Of a stretch of DNA of 34,631 bases, positions 6,901 through 14,552 are shown piece by piece. The notes below the pieces were generated by a model, which was not told the origin of the DNA, did not search any database, and was given only the letters and a program-made list of their open reading frames with translations. Position 1 is the stretch's first letter. Every line of letters begins with the position of its first letter. Position numbers and translations under genes: made by a program. The DNA comes from Phenylobacterium deserti. GTDB taxonomy: Bacteria > Pseudomonadota > Alphaproteobacteria > Caulobacterales > Caulobacteraceae. Location of the stretch: NCBI GenBank assembly GCA_945883235.1, contig CAMCXF010000009.1, positions 1 through 34,631 on the forward strand. The letters are read 5' to 3'.

Positions 6901-7983
6901 ATGGCCGATGCTGAAGCCGAAGCCGCCGAACAGGCGCGCGAACAGGCCAACACCGGGACCAAGGAGGTGGCCGACACCCACCGCTTTGACGAGACCGCGC
7001 TGGTGGCCTGGATGCAGGCCCATGTAGACGGGTTCCAGGGGCCGCTTGAGGTTCGCCAGTTCAAGGGCGGCCAGTCGAACCCGACCTATCAGCTGATCAC
7101 GCCGGGCAAGAAATACGTGCTGCGCCGCAAGCCGCCGGGCAAGCTGTTGCCCTCGGCGCACGCTGTGGATCGGGAATACAAGGTGATCTCGGCCCTGGGT
7201 CCGACGGGGTTTCCGGTGGCGAAGTCCTATGGCCTTTGCACTGACGATGCGGTGATCGGCACCTGGTTCTACATCATGGAAATGGTCGAGGGCCGGATCC
7301 TCTGGGACCAGAGCCTGCCGCAGTGCCAGCCGGCCGAGCGCAACGCGATCTTCAAGGCCGAGATCAAGACCCTGGCCGACCTGCACAACACCGACTACGA
7401 GGCCATCGGCCTGGGCGACTACGGCAAGCCCGGCAACTATATGGGCCGTCAGGTCGACCGCTGGACCAAGCAGTACAAGGCCTCCGAGACCGTCCACATC
7501 CCCGAGGTCGAGCGCCTGATTGAATGGCTGCCCCAGAGCCTGCCGGTGCAGGAGCGGACGTCGATCGTCCACGGGGACTACCGTCTCGACAACATGATCT
7601 TCCATCCGACGGAATCGCGAGTGACGGCGGTGCTGGACTGGGAGCTGGGCACGCTCGGCGATCCGATGGCGGATTTCACCTATGTGCTGATGGGCTGGGT
7701 GAACGGCACGATTGCCACCATCCCGGACCTGAAGGCCCACGGTATCCCCACGATTGATGAGGCGGTGGAGCATTATTGCAGCCTGACCGGTCGCTCCGAC
7801 ATGCGCGATCTGAACTGGTTCTTTGCCTACAATGCCTTCCGGCTGGTGGGCATTTTGCAGGGCATCCTGGGTCGGGTCCGCGATGGCACCGCCAGCCACC
7901 CCGACGCCGCCAACATGGCCCCTCGCGTTCAGGGCCTGGCCGAGATGAGCTGGGCCTATGCGCAGAAGGCGGGGGCGAGTTAA
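6901..7983 (+). CDS. APH-fold phosphotransferase, ACAD10-like family
   Basis: 360 residues with the aminoglycoside/choline kinase fold. The N-lobe holds FKGGQSNPTYQL, an ATP-binding loop, and YVLRRKPPG with the candidate ATP lysine. The catalytic loop is HGDYRLDN at 224-231, with Asp226 as base and Asn231 for metal, followed by VLDWELGTLGDPMADF (about 244-259), where Asp246 takes the DFG-like role. The GQSNPTY and LGTLGDP signatures are those of the family fused to acyl-CoA dehydrogenase in ACAD10/11, thought to phosphorylate 4-hydroxyacyl-CoAs on the way to beta-oxidation. It is not an antibiotic-resistance gene. An acyl-CoA dehydrogenase and a crotonase occur later in the window but not next to it. 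The RBS is AAGGGA about nine bases before the ATG. Confidence 0.9.
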   Translation: MADAEAEAAEQAREQANTGTKEVADTHRFDETALVAWMQAHVDGFQGPLEVRQFKGGQSNPTYQLITPGKKYVLRRKPPGKLLPSAHAVDREYKVISALGPTGFPVAKSYGLCTDDAVIGTWFYIMEMVEGRILWDQSLPQCQPAERNAIFKAEIKTLADLHNTDYEAIGLGDYGKPGNYMGRQVDRWTKQYKASETVHIPEVERLIEWLPQSLPVQERTSIVHGDYRLDNMIFHPTESRVTAVLDWELGTLGDPMADFTYVLMGWVNGTIATIPDLKAHGIPTIDEAVEHYCSLTGRSDMRDLNWFFAYNAFRLVGILQGILGRVRDGTASHPDAANMAPRVQGLAEMSWAYAQKAGAS

Positions 7984-8969
7984 GCCTTCGCCAAAAGCGC
8001 GTCCAGGGCTGCCTCGTCGTCGAACACCGCGCGCACGGGCCAGGCCGCGATCCGGCCTTGCCAGCCTGGAGGCAGGCGGGCCCAGTCCTTTTCGGTGGTG
8101 ACCAGACCGGCGCTGAACTGCGCCGCGCGCTCGGCCAGGCGGCGCAAGGTGGCCTCGTCGTAGGCATGATGGTCCGGGAACGGCCAGAAGTCGGCCAGGT
8201 CGCAGCCCGCCGCCTGCCAGGCGCGTTCGACCTTCCAGGTTTTGCCGACGCCGGCGAACCCGACCTGCGGTCCTGGGGGTGGTTTCGTGGCGGGGACCAG
8301 ATGGGCGATCAGGACGGGCAGGGGGCTCATCAACCTCACCAGCTCCGGATCCGGTTCTGCCAGGTCGGCAGGCAGCAGAATGACGACAGCGTCAGCCCGG
8401 GCCAATCCAACTTTCAGCGGTTCGCGCATCGGACCGGACGGGAAGACCCCGCCCCCGCCAAAGGGCCATTCTTCGTCGCGGGTCTCGCCATCCACCACGA
8501 CCAGCGAGAGGGTCTTCTTCACCGACGGGTTCTGGTGGCCGTCATCCATGACGATGAGGATGGCCCCGGCCTCAGCCGCCGCGACGGCGCCCGCCGCTCG
8601 GTCCCGGGATATCCAGACGCTGAGGTCGTGAGCCAGCATCAACGGCTCGTCGCCGACCTGGGCGGTGGTGTGCTGCGTAGGGTCGACGCGCAGCGGCCCG
8701 GCCTCGGAGCCGCCATAGCCGCGCGACAATACCGTGCCGCCCAGCCTCCCGGCGATTTCCCGGACCACCGGCGTCTTGCCGGTGCCGCCCACCGTGAGGT
8801 TTCCCACGCAGATCACCGGCACACCCGGATCGACCGGCTTTCCGGCGGCGATCCGTCGCGCCGTCACGGCGGTCCAGATCCACGAAAACGGCGTCAGAAG
8901 CAGTCGAGTCATCGCGCCTGTCCCGCGCAGGCCTCGGCTGTACCACCAGCGCGGTGTCGAGAGCTTCAT
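7980..8969 (-). CDS. lpxK: Tetraacyldisaccharide 4'-kinase
   Basis: 329 residues, typical for LpxK. The enzyme phosphorylates the 4' position of the lipid A disaccharide at the cytoplasmic face of the inner membrane. Seen: an amphipathic/membrane-anchoring N terminus (FSWIWTAVTARRI), the P-loop GNLTVGGTGKTPV (56-68, Lys65), the Walker-B-like DDGHQNP, and the HHAYDEATL segment. The ATG at 8967-8969 overlaps the stop of waaA (ATGA), so translation is coupled. It is the last gene of the msbA-DUF374-waaA-lpxK unit. Its TAA overlaps the TAA of the convergent kinase (TTAA at 7980-7983), leaving no room for an intergenic terminator. Confidence 0.97.
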   Translation of the reverse strand: MKLSTPRWWYSRGLRGTGAMTRLLLTPFSWIWTAVTARRIAAGKPVDPGVPVICVGNLTVGGTGKTPVVREIAGRLGGTVLSRGYGGSEAGPLRVDPTQHTTAQVGDEPLMLAHDLSVWISRDRAAGAVAAAEAGAILIVMDDGHQNPSVKKTLSLVVVDGETRDEEWPFGGGGVFPSGPMREPLKVGLARADAVVILLPADLAEPDPELVRLMSPLPVLIAHLVPATKPPPGPQVGFAGVGKTWKVERAWQAAGCDLADFWPFPDHHAYDEATLRRLAERAAQFSAGLVTTEKDWARLPPGWQGRIAAWPVRAVFDDEAALDALLAKA

Positions 8970-10207
8970 GCCGGCAACAGGGGGTCGAGCTGGACCAGCG
9001 CCTGATCCAGCGCCGCGCCCTGCCGGGCCGCAAAGGCCAGGGCAGCGTCGCCCATGCGCCGCGCGATGGCTGGGTTATCCAGCAGACCCCGGACGTGTCG
9101 CGACAATGCCGGGCCATCCCGGGCCTCGATGGCGCAGACCGCGCCAAACATGTCGGCATAGACGTCCTGCGCGTTGAACGCATATCGGCCGGTGAGGATC
9201 GGCCGACCCAGGCGGGCCGGCTCCAGGGGATTATGGCCGCCGATGCCGGGCACAAAGCTGCCGCCCATCACCACCACGTCTGCCAGACGCATGAACAGGC
9301 CCAGCTCCCCCAGGGTATCGGCCACATGGACGGCGGTCAGCGCTTCGCCCCGGCTGCGCAGGGACGCGCCCAGCATGTCCGCGATCTCCGACCCGCGTTC
9401 AGGGTGGCGGGGCACCAGGATCAACACAGCCTCCGGCGCCGACTTGCGGACGGCGTTGGCGATCAGCGGCTCCTCGCCGGGATGCGTGCTGGCGGCCAGG
9501 ACCACCTTGCGACCGGCCAGACCGTGACGCAGCCGGTCCAGTTCTGCGGAGTCGAACGGCAGAGGTTCGCCGATCAGTTTGAGATTGAGCCGTCCGCCGG
9601 TCGTGGCACCGAGCTCACCCAGCCGCCGCGCCGTGCCTTCGTCTTGCGGCAGGATCAACTGGAACGCTGTCACCAGTGCGCGTGCTGACTTCGGCCATCT
9701 GGCCCAGCGGTTGGCGCTGGCCGCGGTCACCCGGGCCGAGAGCAGGGCCAGACGTACGCCACGATCATGTGCGGCCAGGATGAGGTTCGGCCAGAGTTCA
9801 CTCTCCACGAATATCGCCAATCCGGGACGCCAGTGATCCAGGAACCGCAGGACCGGCCCGGGCGCGTCCGCCGGCACGTACTGGTGGATCACGCCGGGCG
9901 GCAGGCGTGCAGCCAGCAGGTCCGCTGCTGTCGTCGTGCCGGAGGTCACCAGCAGGGTCAGATCTGGCCGACGGTCCAGCAGTGCAGATATGAGCGGCAA
10001 CAGCGACGTCGTCTCGCCGACACTCACCCCATGCAGCCAAACCAGCGGCCCGGCGGGACGCGCGTGGCTGGCGTGACCCAGCCGCTCCCCGGTCCGTCCG
10101 GGGTCTTCCTTACCTCGCCGCGCACGAGCGCGCAGCAGACTTGGCGCAAGCGGTTCCAGCAACGTCATGGCTGCACCGTAGACAGCCAAGGGCAAGGTGC
10201 GGCTCAT
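8966..10207 (-). CDS. waaA: 3-deoxy-D-manno-octulosonic acid (Kdo) transferase
   Basis: 413 residues, the usual KdtA/WaaA length. It transfers Kdo from CMP-Kdo to lipid IVA at the inner membrane. WLHGVSVGET (57-66) carries the essential glutamate Glu65. The two GT-B Rossmann halves are recognisable: TLLVTSGTTTAADLLAARLP then FVESELWPNLI in the N-terminal half, and VLAASTHPGEE, ILVPRHPERG and VVMGGSFVPGIGGHNPLEPA, the CMP-Kdo site, in the C-terminal half. A hydrophobic N-terminal helix is expected to anchor it. It overlaps both neighbours by four bases. The number of Kdo residues added cannot be inferred from sequence. Confidence 0.97.
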   Translation of the reverse strand: MSRTLPLAVYGAAMTLLEPLAPSLLRARARRGKEDPGRTGERLGHASHARPAGPLVWLHGVSVGETTSLLPLISALLDRRPDLTLLVTSGTTTAADLLAARLPPGVIHQYVPADAPGPVLRFLDHWRPGLAIFVESELWPNLILAAHDRGVRLALLSARVTAASANRWARWPKSARALVTAFQLILPQDEGTARRLGELGATTGGRLNLKLIGEPLPFDSAELDRLRHGLAGRKVVLAASTHPGEEPLIANAVRKSAPEAVLILVPRHPERGSEIADMLGASLRSRGEALTAVHVADTLGELGLFMRLADVVVMGGSFVPGIGGHNPLEPARLGRPILTGRYAFNAQDVYADMFGAVCAIEARDGPALSRHVRGLLDNPAIARRMGDAALAFAARQGAALDQALVQLDPLLPA

Positions 10208-10908
10208 GCGACCCGCCCCACGAGCGTCTCGGCGCGGCGCGTGGCGGTGGAAAGCCGCGCTGACCAGTCGTCGATCAGTGAGGTTATGGCATCATCGTCA
10301 GCGTCGCCCGGCACGTGCAACGGCCCCTCCCAGACCACGGCCCCGCGACCAAATGGCAGGGCGAACATCACCCGGTCCCAACTGGTGCGGCTCTGCCAGG
10401 CAGGGTTAGCGGCGATGCCCATGAGGAATACCGGCTGGCCGGAGCGGCGCGCGATCTGTAGTGAGCCTGCCGCGATCACCTCGTTTGGCCCGCGCGGGCC
10501 ATCCGGGCTGATCACCAGCGCGCCGCCGCCCTTGACCCAGGCGACCGCCTCGCGGATCGCGCCCACGGCCTGCCGCGCCTTGGCCGCATCGCCCCGCTTG
10601 GCGGAGGATGCCCGGATGGCACCGAAGCCCGACATCGCCAGGGCGCGGGCAATGAACTCGCCGTCCGCCGAGGGCGAGATCAGGCATTTGGTGCGTTTGC
10701 GACCCCACTGCGGGGTTGGGGCCAGGCCCAGCGGGATACGACCGTGCCAAAAGAGCGCGATGGCCCCTGACGGCCCCGCCAGCACCTGCTCCACGCAATC
10801 GACGTTCTCATGCCGCCAGCGTACGGTGTGCAACACCAGCCGCATATAGGTTCCCAGCAGCCATCCCAGCGCCGCCTGAACCCCGTCGCTGCGCAGAATC
10901 TGCTTCAA
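10204..10908 (-). CDS. DUF374-family lysophospholipid acyltransferase-like protein
   Basis: 234 residues. IALFWHGRIPLG places His55 in the position of the HxxxxD/E acyltransferase motif, SPSADGE (78-84) follows, and SPDGPRGP (134-141) is the DUF374 signature. The family belongs to the LPLAT acyltransferase superfamily and is commonly encoded beside waaA and lpxK in alphaproteobacteria, so a role in adding an acyl chain to lipid A or a related envelope lipid is the favoured inference. It is not a recognisable LpxL/LpxM homologue by length or motif. Its ATG overlaps the msbA stop (10905-10908) and its stop overlaps the waaA start (10204-10207), so stoichiometric expression is expected. Confidence 0.9.
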   Translation of the reverse strand: MKQILRSDGVQAALGWLLGTYMRLVLHTVRWRHENVDCVEQVLAGPSGAIALFWHGRIPLGLAPTPQWGRKRTKCLISPSADGEFIARALAMSGFGAIRASSAKRGDAAKARQAVGAIREAVAWVKGGGALVISPDGPRGPNEVIAAGSLQIARRSGQPVFLMGIAANPAWQSRTSWDRVMFALPFGRGAVVWEGPLHVPGDADDDAITSLIDDWSARLSTATRRAETLVGRVA

Positions 10909-12677
10909 GCCGCCGGCCCCGCCTCCAGGTCCTGGCTTCGGGCCAGGCGCGCATAGAGACCGCGTTTCTTGACCAGCCCGGCGTGGTCTCCCGTCTCCAC
11001 GATCCTGCCCTTGTCGACGACATAGATGCGGTCGGCTCCGCGCACGGTGGACAGCCGGTGGGCGATCAGGATGGTGGTGCGCCCCGCCATTAGCCGCTTC
11101 AAGGCCGCCTGCACCTGCGCCTCGCTTTCGGTATCCAGCGCGCTGGTGGCCTCGTCCAGCAGCAGGATCGGGGCGTTTTTCAGGAATGCCCGGGCGATGG
11201 CGATCCGCTGTCGCTGGCCGCCGGACAGGCGGGCCCCGGCCTCGCCGACTGTAGTCTCGTAGCCCTGCGGCAGCGCGCTGATGAACTCATGTGCCGCTGC
11301 CGCTCGGGCGGCCGCCTCGACCTCGGCCAGGCTGGCGTCGGGCCGCGCATAGGCGATGTTGGCGCGGATCGTTTCATCGAACAGGAACGGCTCCTGGGTC
11401 ACCAATGCAATCTGGTCCCGGAGCGAGGCCAGCGCCACCCCGCGGACATCCTGTCCGTCGATCAGTACGCGGCCTTCGCTGGCGTCATAGAACCGGGGAA
11501 TCAGGTTGAGGATCGTGGTCTTGCCGCCGCCGGAGGGGCCGACGAGGGCCACGGTCTCTCCGCGATGGACCTCGAAGGTCACGTCACTCAAAGTGGCGGA
11601 GGCCGCGTCGTAGGCAAAGCCCACCGCCTCGAACCGGATCGTCGCCTGATCGAGCTTCAGCGCCGGCGCGCCCGGTGTCTCGCGGACCTCCGGTTCAACA
11701 TCCAGAGCTGTGAACAGTCGCCGTGCTGCCGACATCCCCTCGGCGAACACCGTTTGCAGATTGGCGATCTGGCGCAGCGACTGCGACGCCACCCCCAGCG
11801 CCGCCATAAAGGCCACAAAGGCACCGACCGTCATGCCGCCCTGATGCGCGCGCCAGCCTGCATAGCCGATGACAATGGCCACGATGATCGTCATCAGGAG
11901 CTCGGTAGCCGGCGCGGCGCGGGCGCGGGCATTGGCACCCTTGGTCAGGTGCTTCTGGCGTCGCCGCACCACCTCCTCGACGCGGGCCTCCTCATAGGCC
12001 TCGCGGTTTTCCAGCTTTACGACGCGGACGCCGTCGAGGCTTTCCATAATCGCAGTCGACAGCGCCGAGGTCTCCACCATGGCACCCTTGGCCGCCTTGG
12101 TGCTGCGCCGGGCGAACCGCCGCATGATCCAGGTGGCGACCGGTGCCGCCACGATCAGCAGGATCGACATCAGCCGGTCGTTGGAGATCATGACGCTGAT
12201 CGCGCCGATCACGATCAGCACATTCTGGGTGTAGCTGATGATCCCCGACGTGGCCGCCTCGCGGATCAGCCCGGCGTCATAGAGCACGGAGGCCACATAG
12301 CTGCCGGAGTGGCGGCTGCGGAGGTGGGCCAGGTCGGCGCGCACCAGTTTGCCGAACAGCTGCACCTGGATATCGCCGACCACGGCATTGCCGATCCGGT
12401 TCACCAGGGTCGCCTGGATCACCTGGGCGGTGGCGCGGGCGATGGCATAGACCACGATGGTGAGGGGCAGGATCAACAGGGTCCCGGGCTTGGGATTGGC
12501 CATCAGGTCGTTGGTGGCCGGTTCCAGGATCTGCACCAGCAGGGTGGTGAATACCGCCGCGGCAATGGCCGCCACCAGCGCGCCGGTCCAGCCCAACCAG
12601 CGCGGCCGTAGGTAGACGCCGGCCACCCGCGATATCAGGGCGCGGGCGGAAAGCTCGGGCAGGGAGCGCTCGCTCAT
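10905..12677 (-). CDS. msbA: MsbA-type lipid A/ABC exporter (TMD-NBD half transporter)
   Basis: 590 residues from the ATG at 12675-12677; a TTG 30 bases upstream is the alternative and neither has a clear RBS. Six membrane helices fill residues 20-310. The ATPase domain has Walker A GPSGGGKTT (380-388), Q-loop TQEPFLFD, signature LSGGQRQR (484-491), Walker B ILLLDEATSALD (504-515) and the H-loop AHRLST. Homodimers flip core-lipid A from the inner to the outer leaflet of the inner membrane. Placement as first gene of a unit with a DUF374 acyltransferase, waaA and lpxK supports lipid A as the cargo rather than a drug. It is divergent from the phosphatase gene across 82 bases. Confidence 0.93.
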   Translation of the reverse strand: MSERSLPELSARALISRVAGVYLRPRWLGWTGALVAAIAAAVFTTLLVQILEPATNDLMANPKPGTLLILPLTIVVYAIARATAQVIQATLVNRIGNAVVGDIQVQLFGKLVRADLAHLRSRHSGSYVASVLYDAGLIREAATSGIISYTQNVLIVIGAISVMISNDRLMSILLIVAAPVATWIMRRFARRSTKAAKGAMVETSALSTAIMESLDGVRVVKLENREAYEEARVEEVVRRRQKHLTKGANARARAAPATELLMTIIVAIVIGYAGWRAHQGGMTVGAFVAFMAALGVASQSLRQIANLQTVFAEGMSAARRLFTALDVEPEVRETPGAPALKLDQATIRFEAVGFAYDAASATLSDVTFEVHRGETVALVGPSGGGKTTILNLIPRFYDASEGRVLIDGQDVRGVALASLRDQIALVTQEPFLFDETIRANIAYARPDASLAEVEAAARAAAAHEFISALPQGYETTVGEAGARLSGGQRQRIAIARAFLKNAPILLLDEATSALDTESEAQVQAALKRLMAGRTTILIAHRLSTVRGADRIYVVDKGRIVETGDHAGLVKKRGLYARLARSQDLEAGPAA

Positions 12678-12759
12678 GGCGCTGGGGTCGGATGTTGCGG
12701 GCTGCAAGTCAAGCTCGGGCGTACTTCCATGGAGGGCGCGATCAACCTACTTAGGTCCG
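12678..12759. other. Divergent spacer between msbA and the phosphatase
   Basis: 82 bases between the chosen starts of the minus-strand msbA and the plus-strand phosphatase. It must hold both promoters and any shared regulation. A weak AGG seven bases before the phosphatase ATG is the only RBS-like feature; no clear palindrome or -35/-10 pair stands out. Confidence 0.5.
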
Positions 12760-13443
12760 ATGACGGACGCACCCGCCAAGCCTGGTTTCAACCTGACCTC
12801 CCCGCTGGGGCGGGCGCTGGCCGTAGCCGACTATCTCTGGAACGATCACGCATACCTCAGGCTCGGGTTTTCCAATGCGCACTGGATCTCGGACGAACTG
12901 GTCCGCGCCAACCAGCCCTGGCCCCATCAGCTGGCCGACTGGAAGGCGCGCGGAATCAGAACGGTGGTCAACCTGCGAGGCGGTTTCGACGCCAGCTTCC
13001 ACGCCCTGGAAAAGGACGCCTGCGCACGCCTGGGCCTGAAGCTGGTCGACTTCACCATCACCTCGCGTGAGGTCCCGTCCCGCGAGCGGGTGCTTAGTGC
13101 CAAGACGCTGTTCGAGACGCTGGAGTATCCGGCCTTCATGCACTGCAAGTCCGGCGCGGACCGGGCCGGGATCATGAGCGTACTCTACATGCATTTTCGC
13201 AGGGGCCTGCCGATCCGCGAGGCGATGGAACAGCTCTCGTTTCGCTTCCTGCACATCCGCCACGGCAAGACCGGCGTGCTGGACTATACCTTCGCCCGGT
13301 ACCTCACCGAAGGGGAACCGGCGGGAATGAGCTTTCTGGAGTGGGTCGAGAGCCCGCTCTACGACCCGGCGGCGATGAAGGCGGAGTTCCGCACCAACAT
13401 GTGGGGCAACCTGCTGACGGAGGGTGTGCTCAGGCGAGAGTGA
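12760..13443 (+). CDS. Cysteine-dependent (DSP/PTP-like) phosphatase
   Basis: 227 residues from ATG 12760; a longer frame from 12676 would run over the msbA start. HCKSGADRAG (128-137) is the CX5R phosphatase loop with Cys129 and Arg135. VVNLRGG upstream is the usual beta-strand/loop of this DSP-like superfamily. The motif resembles Siw14-like inositol-pyrophosphate phosphatases and bacterial PTP-like phosphatases. PTPMT1-like phosphatidylglycerophosphate phosphatases are another possibility, which would suit the envelope neighbourhood. No clear WPD-type acid is visible. It lies alone on the plus strand between two minus-strand lipid A/LPS gene groups, and its downstream side ends in a strong palindrome. 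Confidence 0.85.
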   Translation: MTDAPAKPGFNLTSPLGRALAVADYLWNDHAYLRLGFSNAHWISDELVRANQPWPHQLADWKARGIRTVVNLRGGFDASFHALEKDACARLGLKLVDFTITSREVPSRERVLSAKTLFETLEYPAFMHCKSGADRAGIMSVLYMHFRRGLPIREAMEQLSFRFLHIRHGKTGVLDYTFARYLTEGEPAGMSFLEWVESPLYDPAAMKAEFRTNMWGNLLTEGVLRRE

Positions 13444-13444
13444 T

Positions 13445-13504
13445 CTTACCTCCCCCGCGAAGTGGCGGGCGGTCCCCCTCCCGCCACTTCGTGGGCGAGG
13501 TAAG
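13445..13504. repeat. 60-base intergenic palindrome, possible bidirectional terminator
   Basis: Left arm 13445-13469 and right arm 13480-13504 pair at 23 of 25 positions around a 10-base loop. The arms carry CGAAGTGGCGGG and its complement CCCGCCACTTCG. It starts just after the stop of the phosphatase gene and ends just before the stop of the convergent DUF4170 gene, so it is well placed to end transcription from both sides, although there is no U-run on either strand. The CCTCCCCCGCG-like sequence resembles palindromic repeats common between genes in Caulobacter relatives (from memory). Confidence 0.8.
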
Positions 13505-13510
13505 GCGCCT

Positions 13511-13744
13511 TCAGCCCTCGTCGGTCCCCGGCGCGAGCAGCTTGTGCGCGTGGATGATGAAATAGCGCATAAGGGCGTCATCCACCGTCTGCTGGGCCTT
13601 GCCGCGCCAGGCTTTGACGGCGTCGTCATAGGTCGGATAGGCACCGACCAGGTCGACCTTGGTCAGGTCCTCGAATTCGGGCGTACCCTCGAGGGATTTC
13701 AGTTCCCCACCGATGACGAGGTGCAGCAATTGTCTGTGAGGCAT
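13511..13744 (-). CDS. DUF4170 family small protein
   Basis: 77 residues. LLHLVIGGELKSLEG near the N terminus, VGAYPTYDDAVKAWRGKAQ in the middle and TVDDALMRYFIIHAH at the end match the DUF4170 family of small alphaproteobacterial proteins. Their function is unknown, and they are characteristically found between cysQ-like and lipid A/Kdo genes, as here. It follows cysQ by 22 bases on the same strand, so it is probably cotranscribed from pmbA-cysQ. No membrane segment or catalytic motif is visible. Confidence 0.88.
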   Translation of the reverse strand: MPHRQLLHLVIGGELKSLEGTPEFEDLTKVDLVGAYPTYDDAVKAWRGKAQQTVDDALMRYFIIHAHKLLAPGTDEG

Positions 13745-13766
13745 GGTCAGGTCGTTTCAAATGCAA

Positions 13767-14552
13767 TTATCTGGGTGCGCCAATATGCTGGACACGCGGC
13801 AGGATCAATGGGGCCAGCGCCGGGGTCGCGCAGATCATACTGGCCTGCGACGGCCGGGGCTGATTGTAGCGGAACGCCTCGCCCTTGTGATCGCCGACAA
13901 AGCACCCGGCCTCCCGGGCAATCAGATCGCCCGCCGCCACGTCCCAGTCGCTCTTGCGCATCGGGGCCACGGCTGCGTCAAAGTCGCCGGACGCCACCAG
14001 GCACATGCGATAGGCGGTGGAGTTGCGCGGTTCGACCCGCATGGCTGGCCACGGCTGCGGCCAGGCCGGATGTTTGAACATCGCAGGGTCGCCGGCCATG
14101 CGGCAGTCCTCCAGAACCGTGGCGACGCTGGGCCGGATGGCGACACCGTTCAGGTTTGCGCCGCCGCCGACCGTGGCCACGTAGGTCTCCTCAAACTCCG
14201 GCGCATAGACAACCCCGGCCACGGCTACGCCGTCCTCGACGATGGCAATGGCCACCGACCACCAGGGCTTGTCGTTCAGGAACGCGCGCGTTCCGTCGAT
14301 GGAATCGACCACGAAGATGCGGCAACAGTCCAGACGGTGGGTGGCGTCCGCCGTTTCCTCCGACAGCCAGCCATAGTCAGGCCGGGCCGCGCGCAGGTGT
14401 TCGGTCAGGAGGGCGTCGGTCGCCAGATCGGCGTTGGTGACCGGGCTCTTGTCGTCCTTGTACAGGACCTCAAGACCCTGCCGGCGCAGGTCCCGCGCCA
14501 GGGTGCCGGCGGCATGGGCGGCGTCGATGATCAGCGCCAGATCGTCGGTCAT
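13767..14552 (-). CDS. cysQ: 3'(2'),5'-bisphosphate nucleotidase / inositol monophosphatase family
   Basis: 261 residues of the lithium-sensitive, Mg-dependent phosphatase superfamily. WLSEET (62-67) provides the first metal glutamates, VVDSIDGTRAFL (81-92) the second metal site and catalytic threonine, and SDWDVAAGDLIAREAG near the C terminus the last metal aspartate. The short KDDKSPVTNADLATD stretch (32-46) is typical of CysQ, which clears PAP from sulfate assimilation. Placement next to DUF4170 and the lipid A genes is conserved in alphaproteobacteria, so a sugar-phosphate substrate is conceivable. The ATG overlaps the stop of the pmbA gene (14549-14552). Confidence 0.9.
   Translation of the reverse strand: MTDDLALIIDAAHAAGTLARDLRRQGLEVLYKDDKSPVTNADLATDALLTEHLRAARPDYGWLSEETADATHRLDCCRIFVVDSIDGTRAFLNDKPWWSVAIAIVEDGVAVAGVVYAPEFEETYVATVGGGANLNGVAIRPSVATVLEDCRMAGDPAMFKHPAWPQPWPAMRVEPRNSTAYRMCLVASGDFDAAVAPMRKSDWDVAAGDLIAREAGCFVGDHKGEAFRYNQPRPSQASMICATPALAPLILPRVQHIGAPR

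Noticed and set aside
6832..7899. A long N-terminal extension of the SRPBCC protein
   Set aside because: It is antisense to the APH-fold kinase; an RBS supports the short start at 6831.
6901..7983. Aminoglycoside resistance gene
   Set aside because: The fold is shared, but the motifs match the ACAD10-type phosphotransferases and the gene is embedded in chromosomal housekeeping genes.
7776..9005. A 409-codon plus-strand frame across the end of the kinase gene and lpxK
   Set aside because: It is a shadow of two well-supported genes and its composition is that of a GC-rich antisense frame.
11289..12611. A 440-codon open frame on the plus strand across msbA
   Set aside because: It is antisense to a clear ABC transporter, rich in His/Gln/Arg/Gly as expected from the complementary strand of high-GC genes, and has no domain.
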